DNA from: Deltaproteobacteria bacterium
GTDB taxonomy: Bacteria; Desulfobacterota; Desulfuromonadia; Geobacterales; Pseudopelobacteraceae
DNA: 15,189 nt
Direction: 5' to 3'
NCBI GenBank assembly: GCA_030654645.1
Contig: JAURXC010000063.1
Coordinates: 1-15,189 of the forward strand
The notes beneath the pieces were generated by a model. The model ran no database searches, was not told where the DNA came from, and worked only from the letters and a program-made list of their open reading frames with translations. Shown one piece after another: positions 8,729 through 15,189 of the stretch; the stretch's first letter is position 1; every line of letters starts with the position of its first letter. The position numbers and the translations under genes were made by a program.

Positions 8729-9106
8729 CTATTTCAGAATTTTTGCCTTTACGGTGTCATCAATCAGGCTCTCTTCAATCGCCTCCCTTGCCCATGTTTC
8801 GCTGCAGCGCGCCAACACAGCGGCGGCGCCCTCCGCTATGGCCGGGACATCGCTCCAGAGCGCGTTGCGGATCGAGCGGAGTTGATCAGCTTCGGCTTTC
8901 CTGCCATCGGCCCATCCCCGGCAGCGCTGGCAAAGCAGGGCCAGCGTTTCCGGGCCGGGTGGTGAATCCGGTTGATAATCCCATACCCGCAGTTCATCCT
9001 TGCCGTCACACCACTCGCATTTGAAACCGGCCCGTTTGCCGATGTTCTTGCCGTAGCCGTTGATTTCTTCCTGTCGTTCCTTGCTGGCCTGATAACCTTT
9101 CGACAT
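8729..9106 (-). CDS. PhnA-like zinc-ribbon protein
   Basis: This 125-residue protein has C30-x2-C33 (CEWC) and C59-x2-C62 (CQRC), a zinc-ribbon arrangement. A later stretch, LRSIRNALWSDVPAIAEGAAAVL, resembles the tryptophan-containing segment of PhnA-domain proteins (SMWSEVPAVQ in relatives, from memory). Despite the family name there is no evidence of a role in phosphonate use; the function is unknown. The start at 9106 (ATG, preceded by GGGGTGG) is chosen over an upstream start, because the longer version would read through the nitroreductase gene in another frame and its first 60 residues look non-protein-like. It lies 22 bp after the nitroreductase stop and is the last gene of the operon. 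The stop is TAG. Confidence 0.75.
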   Translation of the reverse strand: MSKGYQASKERQEEINGYGKNIGKRAGFKCEWCDGKDELRVWDYQPDSPPGPETLALLCQRCRGWADGRKAEADQLRSIRNALWSDVPAIAEGAAAVLARCSETWAREAIEESLIDDTVKAKILK

Positions 9107-9128
9107 AGCCACCCCGATTATTCCGGCC

Positions 9129-9650
9129 TCAAACCCACCGGTTATTCCTGATCTTGTCGTACTGGAGTTTGGAGTCCGGGAGCGGGTTTTTCCGCTCGTC
9201 GGGGTGCCCGACCGCAATGATCGAGACCACCCTGATCTGTTCCGGGAGCCCCAATTGCTCACGGATATAGTCTTCCGAGGTTTTTTCGCCATCATGCTGG
9301 CGATTTCGTATCTGGATCCAGCAGCTGCCGAGCCCCAGTGACAGTGCCGTCAACTGGATGATGATCGCGGCAATGGAACAGTCCTCAATCCAGACGTCCG
9401 ACTTGGCGCAGTCGGCGCATACGACTATCCCGAGCGGCGCTTTATCGAGGAATCCCGAGCCGTGCTGCTTGGCCTTTGAAAGCTTCAGCAGCATTTCCGG
9501 ATCATCCACCACAATGAACTCCCACGGATTTATGCCGCGAGACGATGGCGACCTCAGCGCCGCTTCAATCAGTATCCTGGTGCTTTCAGGGTCTATTTTT
9601 TCGGATGTGAATTTACGGATGCTGCGGCGTTTGCGTAACAGTTCGATCAT
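9129..9650 (-). CDS. Nitroreductase-family FMN oxidoreductase
   Basis: This 173-residue protein is a typical small nitroreductase. It opens with an FMN-phosphate-binding motif, RRSIRKF (residues 8-14), followed by AALRSPSSRGINPWEFIVVDD, a central helix-rich core and GLGSCWIQIR, and closes with IAVGHPDERKNP. Such enzymes reduce nitro compounds, quinones or flavins with NAD(P)H in the cytoplasm; the substrate cannot be told from sequence. The start ATG has GGAG at good spacing. It follows the GGDEF-EAL gene by 25 bp and precedes the PhnA-like gene by 22 bp, so the three are probably co-transcribed. Confidence 0.9.
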   Translation of the reverse strand: MIELLRKRRSIRKFTSEKIDPESTRILIEAALRSPSSRGINPWEFIVVDDPEMLLKLSKAKQHGSGFLDKAPLGIVVCADCAKSDVWIEDCSIAAIIIQLTALSLGLGSCWIQIRNRQHDGEKTSEDYIREQLGLPEQIRVVSIIAVGHPDERKNPLPDSKLQYDKIRNNRWV

Positions 9651-9675
9651 GATATCTCCAGAATTGCTTCAGATT

Positions 9676-11547
9676 TTAGGCCTGTTTTATTGGTGCTCGC
9701 CTGTCTTTGCAGTAAACCTCAAACTGATCCTTCGGCAATGGCTTTGAAAAATAGTATCCCTGGAACAGATTGCATTCATGGCAAAGCAGGAAATCGAACT
9801 GACCGGCGGTTTCAACCCCCTCGGCCACGACACTCAGCTTGAAGATGGCGGCCATCTTGAGAATCGTTGCAACCATCGCCTGATCCCCCTCGTTCCTGCC
9901 AAGCGCACTGACAAAGGAACGGTCGATCTTGATCTCATCAATAGGCAGCCGGTTCAGATAATTAAGCGATGAATAACCGGTGCCGAAATCGTCCATCGAG
10001 AAGCGTATCCCGATTTTTTTCAGTCGTTCCATGATTGAAATTACCCGCTCAATATCCTCGGCAACGACGGATTCGGTGATCTCGAAGACCACCTTGCCGC
10101 ATAGATCACTGCAGAGATGGCTCTGTACCAGCGCTTCCACCTGCTCAATGAAGTCATGGTGAATCAGTTGACGCATGCTGATGTTGATTGAGAACTGTTC
10201 CAGTTCGATGCCGGCCTCACACCACTCGCGCAGAGTGGTGAATCCGGTTTCGAGGATATATTTGCCCAGCTCAATGATCAATCCGGTCTGTTCGGCAATC
10301 GCGATGAACTTGTCGGGCGGAACCGAGCCGATCAGCGGATTATTCCAGCGGGCCAGAACTTCGGCGCCGACCACTTTTCCCGAACAATCTACCTGTGGCT
10401 GGTAATGCAGCGTGATTTCGTTTTTGGACAGCGCAAAATGCAGCAGGCGCTCGATTTCCAGGTTGCTTTCAACCCGGTCCGACATCTCTTCATTGAACAT
10501 GAAGACACCGTCGCGCCCCTTGGCCTTTACCTCATACATGGCAATATCGGCTTCCTTGATAAAACTGTTGGCGTTGGCGCTGCGACCGCTGACGAGGCTG
10601 ACACCGATACTCGCACTGATGTAGAGATGGTGCTGCTCAACCATATAGGTTTCCTTCAGAGTCGCGATCAGCTTTTCGGATATGCGAATCGCCGCCTCTG
10701 AACATGGCTCCGGAGCGGAAAATGTTTCGCCGACCAGGATGAACTCATCCCCTCCCAAACGCGCCAGGACGATATTGCCGGACAGCTGCTTTTGCAGCCG
10801 CACCGAGATCTGCTGCAGCAGCAGATCCCCGATATCATGTCCCAGCGAGTCGTTGATAGTCTTGAAGTGATCCAGGTCAATCAACAGCAGATAGGCAAAG
10901 CCGCCGCTTTCGCGCAATGAATTCATCCGTTTCTGGAGGTGATCGATGAAATAGTGCCGGTTGTACATGCCGGTCAACATATCGTGGCTGGCCTGATAAT
11001 CGGCCTGCATCAGCAGGGTGTTGCTGCTGTTGGCCGCATACAACAGCACCCAGGTAAGGGTACAGGCAAAGGCGGTCAGGACATAGCCGTACCACTCTCC
11101 GATGAAGAAGAAGTAGATTATCAGCGGCACCATCATGATCAAGATGCAGGGTCTGAAGAGCCGCCGGTCCGAAGCCAGCAGGGCCGCCGCAACCACCGAG
11201 GCGCCGATTTCGGTGAATATGGCGATATAGTGGAGTTTTTGCGAGTCGTGTCCAACATAGAGCAGGAAGATCAGCACCCACAGCAGCATGAACAGGTAAT
11301 AAAACCATGAGAGCCGTTGATACCAGGACTCGCGTCGGCTTTCACTCATTGTGTCGAAATCGAAACTTCGATAGAGGCTGGCTCCCCAGAGAGACTCGGC
11401 AACTATCAGCAGATACCAGACAAAGGCCGGCATGAAGATGCCGTTCAGCCAGCCGAGCAACAGATAACCAAGTCCCGGAAAGATTGAAAGCGCAATCATT
11501 ACCGGAATCTGGTGATGCAAAAAAGTATAGAAGCGTTTGTTTCTCAT
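9676..11547 (-). CDS. Membrane-bound GGDEF-EAL protein (c-di-GMP cyclase/phosphodiesterase)
   Basis: The protein has 623 residues. About six hydrophobic segments (residues ~14-170) form an N-terminal membrane sensor with no family recognised. A GGDEF domain (about 180-345) contains DMLTGMYNR, LIDLDHFKTIND and an intact RLGGDEF (GGDEF at 265-269). The allosteric RxxD I-site is absent: SGNI (256-259) stands at that position. An EAL domain (about 365-612) keeps E396 in EVLARW, NIS, ITES, DDFGTGYSSLNYL, EIKID, AEGVET and LFQGYYFSKPLP, so phosphodiesterase activity is likely. Cyclase activity is also possible because the A-site is intact. The Shine-Dalgarno is poor (AGGA about 12 bases from the ATG). 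It is the first gene of the operon with the nitroreductase and the PhnA-like protein. Confidence 0.93.
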   Translation of the reverse strand: MRNKRFYTFLHHQIPVMIALSIFPGLGYLLLGWLNGIFMPAFVWYLLIVAESLWGASLYRSFDFDTMSESRRESWYQRLSWFYYLFMLLWVLIFLLYVGHDSQKLHYIAIFTEIGASVVAAALLASDRRLFRPCILIMMVPLIIYFFFIGEWYGYVLTAFACTLTWVLLYAANSSNTLLMQADYQASHDMLTGMYNRHYFIDHLQKRMNSLRESGGFAYLLLIDLDHFKTINDSLGHDIGDLLLQQISVRLQKQLSGNIVLARLGGDEFILVGETFSAPEPCSEAAIRISEKLIATLKETYMVEQHHLYISASIGVSLVSGRSANANSFIKEADIAMYEVKAKGRDGVFMFNEEMSDRVESNLEIERLLHFALSKNEITLHYQPQVDCSGKVVGAEVLARWNNPLIGSVPPDKFIAIAEQTGLIIELGKYILETGFTTLREWCEAGIELEQFSINISMRQLIHHDFIEQVEALVQSHLCSDLCGKVVFEITESVVAEDIERVISIMERLKKIGIRFSMDDFGTGYSSLNYLNRLPIDEIKIDRSFVSALGRNEGDQAMVATILKMAAIFKLSVVAEGVETAGQFDFLLCHECNLFQGYYFSKPLPKDQFEVYCKDRRAPIKQA

Positions 11548-11705
11548 GATTCACAGTTATCCTGAACGGTTATTCCAGACCATTCGACTCCGGATACAAC
11601 AGAATAAAGTTCATTTTGGTACACATGCTTAATTAATGATATCTAAACTGCATTCGCATGACCGCAATGCGTCTAAATTAATAAATTATATGATTTTTTA
11701 AGCAC

Positions 11706-11725
11706 TTTGCACCGATAAGTGCAAA
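11706..11725. promoter_or_regulatory. Perfect 7-bp inverted repeat (operator-like) between divergent genes
   Basis: The arms TTTGCAC (11706-11712) and GTGCAAA (11719-11725) flank CGATAA. The repeat lies 18 bp upstream of a plus-strand TTGACA and upstream of the minus-strand GGDEF-EAL gene, so it could serve either direction. The regulator is unknown. Confidence 0.35.
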
Positions 11726-11742
11726 AACATGTCGAATGATTA

Positions 11743-11769
11743 TTGACATATATTTCTGCCCAGTATAGT
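11743..11769 (+). promoter_or_regulatory. Candidate sigma-70 promoter for the chemoreceptor gene
   Basis: A perfect -35 TTGACA (11743-11748) is followed, after a short 15-bp spacer, by TATAGT (11764-11769, 5 of 6). Transcription from here would give a structured leader of about 225 bases. Confidence 0.4.
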
Positions 11770-11791
11770 CTTTAATTAAACTCATTGAGAA

Positions 11792-11816
11792 GACACAGCA
11801 CCGTTAACAGTGTGTC
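11792..11816 (+). other. Leader hairpin upstream of the chemoreceptor
   Basis: GACACA (11792-11797) pairs perfectly with TGTGTC (11811-11816). An inner CAC/GTG pairing offers an alternative fold. It lies in the predicted 5' leader. Confidence 0.3.
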
Positions 11817-11846
11817 ACAAAGCTACCCTCCATAAATAGATTTAGT

Positions 11847-11892
11847 GGTTGTCGAAATGTGTTCTTCACACAAACTCTCGTTTTCGACAGCC
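11847..11892 (+). other. Long inverted repeat with nested hairpin in the chemoreceptor leader
   Basis: The arms GGTTGTCGAAA (11847-11857) and TTTCGACAGCC (11882-11892) form an 11-bp stem with one G-U pair. Inside it, TGTG (11858-11861) pairs with CACA (11867-11870). TGACTTTTC follows the stem, which is only weakly terminator-like. It may be a leader attenuator, an RNA structure or a protein-binding DNA repeat. Confidence 0.4.
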
Positions 11893-12001
11893 TGACTTTT
11901 CAATACCATTTTGAATTCATCAACACAACTTATGAATAAATTAAGTTTTAGTTAACACATCTCTTTTTTGGTGAGAACTATTAAATTCACAGGGGGCATC
12001 T

Positions 12002-13630
12002 ATGTCACTTTTCAGAAACATCAACTTATTCTGGAAGTTTGCGATCTTCGGAGGTTTGGCAAGTTTCCTGCTGCTTGTGGCAATCACCGTATCGTATATC
12101 AGTGTTAAGGGTACTAATGACCGTTTTGATAGTTTTACAGACAAATATTCTGCTCTAGCCCTTACAGTAGGCGAGATGCACACCCAGGGTATTCAGACTG
12201 AACAGGCGATTCGCAACGTAATCCTTAATCCGTCTGATGAGAAGGCTTTGTCCAACTACAAGAAAGCCTCTGAAGAATTTCTCGTCCTCCAGAAAGAAGC
12301 GGTCAATATTGCCAAGGGAGTCAAGGAATATGGCAAACAGTTGGATAAACTTCCGCCGATGTGGCAGGAGAACAGCACAATCAAAGAAGAAATCATCAAG
12401 TTGTCCAAGGATGGTAAACAGGCTGAGGCCGTAGAGATGCTGGTCAAGAAAGAGACCCCCAAGTGGCGCGAGATAAAAACCGTCGTCATTGAGATGCAGG
12501 GTGCTCTCAAGAAAGACATGAAAGCTGAACATATTGCACTTAACGACTATACCGACCGTAGTTTCACGCTGACCATGACAATTTTGGTAATAGCTCTTGT
12601 AGTTGTCAACATTCTACTGATTATATTCTGGAAAATCATGCAAACATCGTTCAATGAAATGGTTGAACGCTTAAAAGATATTGCGTCCGGCAATGGTGAC
12701 CTAACCAAACGTCTTGAAGTAAAAGGAAAGGATGAACCCGCACAGACGGCATACTGGCTCAATCAGTTCATAGAAAAACTTCACGGTATCATTACCAATA
12801 TTTCCCTAACATCAGACCAAGTATCTTCAGCAGCTAAGGAATTAAGTTCCACAGCTGAAAAGATAGCTACTGGAGCCGAAGAGGTAGCCGCCCAGGCTGG
12901 CACAGTTGCCACAGCCGGCGAAGAGATGTCAGCCACAGCTGGAGACATAGCTCAAAACTGTCAGATGGCCGCAGAGGGGGCTCAACGCGCATCACAAGCG
13001 GCCAGTGACGGTGCCGCTGTAGTTGAAAAAACAGTAGCTGTTATGGGACAGATTGCCGAGAAAGTTCAGGAATCGGCGAAAACGGTTGAAAGTCTTGGAG
13101 CCAGAAGTGACCAGATCGGTGCCATAATTGGCACCATTGAAGATATTGCCGACCAAACCAACCTACTGGCTCTTAACGCTGCTATTGAGGCCGCCAGAGC
13201 AGGTGAACAGGGACGCGGTTTTGCCGTAGTTGCCGATGAAGTTCGAGCTTTGGCAGAACGGACCACCCGCGCCACCAAAGAAATCGGCGAAATGATCAAG
13301 GCGATCCAGAAAGAAACCAAGGGCGCCGTGGCTGCTATGGAACAAGGTGTCAAGCAGGTGGAAACAGGTACGGAAGAAGCTGCTAAATCAGGTCAGGCGC
13401 TACAGGACATTCTACAACAGGTTAACGATGTTGCCATGCAGGTTAATCAGATCGCCACAGCAGCTGAAGAGCAGACCGCCACAACCGGTGAGATATCTAG
13501 CAACATGATGCAGATTACTGAAGTGGTGCAGCAAACCTCACAAGGCGCTCACGAATCCGCTGCATCTGCAGCACAACTAAATGGTAATGCCGAAGAATTA
13601 CAGCGGCTTGTAAAGCAGTTCAAGCTATAA
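12002..13630 (+). CDS. Methyl-accepting chemotaxis protein (4HB_MCP sensor, HAMP, signalling domain)
   Basis: The protein has 542 residues. TM1 is about 13-34, a four-helix-bundle-type periplasmic domain spans about 35-187 with no cysteine or heme motif, TM2 is about 188-210 and HAMP about 211-263. A long coiled-coil signalling domain carries the highly conserved tip DQTNLLALNAAIEAARAGEQ followed by GRGFAVVADEVRALAERT (about 382-420). It ends in LVKQFKL with no CheR-tethering pentapeptide. It senses a periplasmic ligand and controls CheA/CheW. A strong Shine-Dalgarno AGGGGG (11991-11996) lies 5 bases from the ATG. By eye the coding sequence looks more AT-rich than its neighbours. It is monocistronic; the 84-bp gap to the convergent gene holds no clear terminator. 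Confidence 0.95.
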   Translation: MSLFRNINLFWKFAIFGGLASFLLLVAITVSYISVKGTNDRFDSFTDKYSALALTVGEMHTQGIQTEQAIRNVILNPSDEKALSNYKKASEEFLVLQKEAVNIAKGVKEYGKQLDKLPPMWQENSTIKEEIIKLSKDGKQAEAVEMLVKKETPKWREIKTVVIEMQGALKKDMKAEHIALNDYTDRSFTLTMTILVIALVVVNILLIIFWKIMQTSFNEMVERLKDIASGNGDLTKRLEVKGKDEPAQTAYWLNQFIEKLHGIITNISLTSDQVSSAAKELSSTAEKIATGAEEVAAQAGTVATAGEEMSATAGDIAQNCQMAAEGAQRASQAASDGAAVVEKTVAVMGQIAEKVQESAKTVESLGARSDQIGAIIGTIEDIADQTNLLALNAAIEAARAGEQGRGFAVVADEVRALAERTTRATKEIGEMIKAIQKETKGAVAAMEQGVKQVETGTEEAAKSGQALQDILQQVNDVAMQVNQIATAAEEQTATTGEISSNMMQITEVVQQTSQGAHESAASAAQLNGNAEELQRLVKQFKL

Positions 13631-13714
13631 CAGAAGCTCGGCACAATATGAACAATTTAACTGGAAGCACCAACAATGCCGGTGAATTAATATAGTTACA
13701 CAGTCACTAACATA

Positions 13715-14128
13715 TTATTTTCTGCCTATTTTGCAGCTGCCATCGCCGCAGCCGCGTCGCTTCGGCAGATAAGGGCGGATACGGGCAAAGGCCTTGTACA
13801 GCAGGCGGGCAGCAGGATTCACCACCGGAATGTTTACGACAGCCCCCATGGCACGATAGCGGATTGAATCCGGAAATGCCTGCCAGATGGCCCAAAAGGC
13901 CTCCACGCCACGATAGACAGCACCGCTCCGGTCAATCACGTGCAGTTCGTACATGAAGCCGCTCAGAGCGATATTATAAGGTTCCGGATTGAAACCGGGA
14001 GCGCTGATGTCCACGGCCAGAAGCCGTCCACCATGTTCTTGGCGCAGGTAGTGCTCTATCTCGCTGGCGCATACTGAACATGACCCGTCGTAAAACACCT
14101 TGATCGGAAACTGCGGTCTGGTCGGCAT
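13715..14128 (-). CDS. DCC-family (DUF393) thiol-disulfide oxidoreductase-like protein
   Basis: The 137-residue protein starts with the family hallmark VFYDGSCSVCASEI, giving a C17-S-V-C20 redox pair. A mid-region, GVEAFWAIWQAFP, is typical of the family, and a second cysteine pair, CGDGSC (127-132), lies at the C-terminus. The biochemical role of DCC proteins is not well defined; a thioredoxin-like redox activity is inferred from CxxC. The ATG at 14128 is chosen; a TTG at 14140 is an alternative, but GAGG would then sit only one base from it, while for the ATG it sits 13 bases away. Neither is ideal. The gene follows yjbQ within about 26 bp of its full-length stop and is probably translated from the same transcript. 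Confidence 0.85.
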   Translation of the reverse strand: MPTRPQFPIKVFYDGSCSVCASEIEHYLRQEHGGRLLAVDISAPGFNPEPYNIALSGFMYELHVIDRSGAVYRGVEAFWAIWQAFPDSIRYRAMGAVVNIPVVNPAARLLYKAFARIRPYLPKRRGCGDGSCKIGRK

Positions 14129-14154
14129 AACTGGTACCAAGCCTCACTTTCTCA

Positions 14155-14571
14155 CTACATACCGATGATCTTCAACAACACCCGTTTTTTACGCATTCCG
14201 TCGAATTCACCGTAAAATATCTGCTACCACGGTCCCATATCTAGTTTTCCGTCTGTCACCGCCACCACCACCTCCCGCCCCATGATGGTCCGCTTGAGGT
14301 GGGCATCGGCGTTGTCCTCGTAACCGTTATGGTGATAGCGGGAATAGGGTTTCTCCGGGGCCAACCCTTCCAGCCAGGTCTCGAAATCCTGGTGCAGTCC
14401 GGACTCGTCGTCATTGATGAACACGCTGGCGGTGATGTGCATCGCGTTACAGAGCAGCAGACCGTCGCGGATGCCGCTCTCCTGAAGGCATCCGGCGACC
14501 TCGGGGGTAATGTTGATCAACTCCCGGCGCTGTCTCGTCTCAAACCATAATTCCTTGCGGTATGTCTTCAT
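14155..14571 (-). pseudogene. yjbQ: YjbQ family (UPF0047), interrupted by an in-frame TAG at codon 116
   Basis: The uninterrupted first part (14224-14571, 115 residues) has YjbQ features: ITPEVAGCLQESGIRDGLLL, MHITASVFINDDE, YHHNGYEDNADAHLKRTIMG and GKLDMGPW. It then meets TAG at 14224-14226. The same frame continues with QIFYGEFDGMRKKRVLL and KIIGM, the expected C-terminal strand of the family (relatives have GTWEQIFY-EFDG-R---V from memory), and stops with TAG directly followed by TGA (14152-14157). The full length is 138 codons, the usual size for the family. The TAG stands where E or Q is expected, one base from GAG or CAG. It could be a nonsense mutation, sequence error or readthrough site. 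The start has AAGGGG 5 bases upstream. YjbQ proteins have been linked to thiamine-phosphate-synthase-like activity; the cellular role is uncertain. Confidence 0.85.
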
Positions 14572-14604
14572 CGCCTCCCCTTCCCCGCCTGCCGGATTTC
14601 AACG

Positions 14605-15051
14605 TCATACCGTTGGAGCCATGCGCAACAGCACCATTCCCGATTCCGGATCAAGTTCCCGCCTGGCGTCCACGCCGAGAATCTCGGTTATCACCACTTC
14701 AAGCACCAGGAAGGCCTCGCTTTCCCGGCGCAGGCAGCCGGCCCTGACGTTGTCGTGCTTTGCGTAGGCGCCATGGAAATGAACCCTGGGCTGATCATCA
14801 TACCAGAAGATAGTGCCGAAACCGGTGGCCTCGTGGCTTTCCGACAGAGCGCGCCAGACCGGAACCGGCGGCATCTGCTCGGTTTCGGGACCAACCACGT
14901 AGGCGCCCCGCTTGATGCCCCCAACGATGCTGAAACAGGCGGCCCGGAGATTTTCCTACAGAGCAATCGACTCCAGCCCTCCCAGCACATCATCGCCATC
15001 GTTGAAACGAGCCACGATCACCCGCCCCGGCTGTCCTACCTGATATTGCAT
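14605..15051 (-). pseudogene. DUF296/PPC-domain protein, interrupted by an in-frame TAG at codon 32
   Basis: The ATG at 15051 has a textbook Shine-Dalgarno (GGGAGG, 5 bases away). The frame reads MQYQVGQPGRVIVARFNDGD and, after a few residues, GGLESIAL, then TAG at 14956-14958. It resumes with ENLRAACFSIVGGIKRGAYV and runs through WYDDQPRVHFHGAYAKHDNV and VVITEILGVDARRELDPE to TGA. With the TAG read as an amino acid the product is 148 residues, the normal size for a single-domain DUF296/PPC protein (the domain of plant AT-hook and prokaryotic conserved proteins). Relatives carry K/R or similar before E-N/G-IRAA, so AAG or CAG to TAG is one change. A downstream-only product from the GTG at 14898 would lack the first strands and has no good Shine-Dalgarno. 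It is the first gene of the cluster, 33 bp ahead of yjbQ. Confidence 0.85.
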
Positions 15052-15081
15052 ACGATCCTCCCACGCCTTATGAATTGCGCC

Positions 15082-15087
15082 ATATTA
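15082..15087 (-). promoter_or_regulatory. Candidate extended -10 for the DUF296-yjbQ-DCC cluster
   Basis: On the minus strand the sequence is TGC TAATAT, an extended -10 (TGN) with 4 of 6 matches, about 30 bases before the ATG at 15051. No convincing -35 is seen. The remaining bases to 15189 show no recognised gene. Confidence 0.35.
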
Positions 15088-15189
15088 GCATGATTTTTGT
15101 GATATTTGGATTTGATGCTTGAGACTGCAACCATTCCTCACGGAGTAAAAAATTGCAGATCGGAATGTATGTTGGAAATTAACCAATTG

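Noticed and set aside
8729..9295. 188-residue version of the PhnA-like protein
   Set aside because: The extra N-terminal part is the nitroreductase gene in another frame and is rich in R/S/T without protein character; the ATG at 9106 has its own Shine-Dalgarno.
11711..11718. Sigma-28-like -10 (ACCGATAA versus GCCGATAA) before the chemoreceptor
   Set aside because: No TAAA occurs about 15 bases upstream, and the string is part of an inverted repeat. A second weak match (TAAA at 11833, GTCGAAAT at 11851) has 5 of 8 matches and spacing off by one.
11776..11900. GEMM-I riboswitch as an annotated feature
   Set aside because: Only short strings match the 3' half; the GCAAACC segment and GAAA tetraloop are missing.

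Overview
The window looks like accessory or surface/signalling chromosome of a Geobacter-like bacterium (Desulfuromonadales, Desulfobacterota). This is inferred from a periplasmic c-type-heme sensor domain, the dense set of signalling genes (c-di-GMP enzyme, chemoreceptor, transporter-linked phosphatase) and close resemblance of several products to remembered Geobacter families. No search was run. The sequence is moderately GC-rich in genes and clearly AT-rich between them.

Layout. 1-4209 (+) is the 3' part of a giant surface-type protein built from seven-plus tandem beta-sandwich repeats, two SdrD-B-like domains and a terminal DUF11 domain. 4258-4385 is a palindromic intergenic element with two hairpins. 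4533-5234 (-) is a small two-TM periplasmic heme sensor with no output domain. Across a compact divergent promoter region lies 5472-8714 (+), a sodium/solute-symporter-like sensor fused through STAC and GAF domains to a PP2C/SpoIIE phosphatase. 8729-11547 (-) is a three-gene operon read right to left: GGDEF-EAL protein, nitroreductase, PhnA-like zinc-ribbon protein. A 450-bp AT-rich region with several inverted repeats separates it from 12002-13630 (+), a methyl-accepting chemotaxis protein. 13715-15051 (-) is another three-gene cluster, read right to left: a DUF296/PPC-domain gene, yjbQ, and a DCC-family thiol-disulfide oxidoreductase.

The most striking observation is in the last cluster. 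Both the DUF296 gene and yjbQ are interrupted by a single in-frame TAG (codon 32 and codon 116). On both sides of each TAG the frame is intact and family-like: the reading frame before the DUF296 TAG has a strong Shine-Dalgarno start, and the frame after the yjbQ TAG encodes the expected conserved C-terminus, followed by tandem TAG-TGA stops. Two adjacent genes with amber codons and no frameshift are either two nonsense mutations in a decaying operon, sequencing error, or amber readthrough/recoding. The sequence cannot decide among these, and the window contains no pyl genes or recognisable suppressor tRNA.

The signalling genes could work together as a sensory module: redox/heme sensing, substrate-sensing transporter coupled to phosphatase output, c-di-GMP turnover and chemotaxis. 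This is inference from proximity only.
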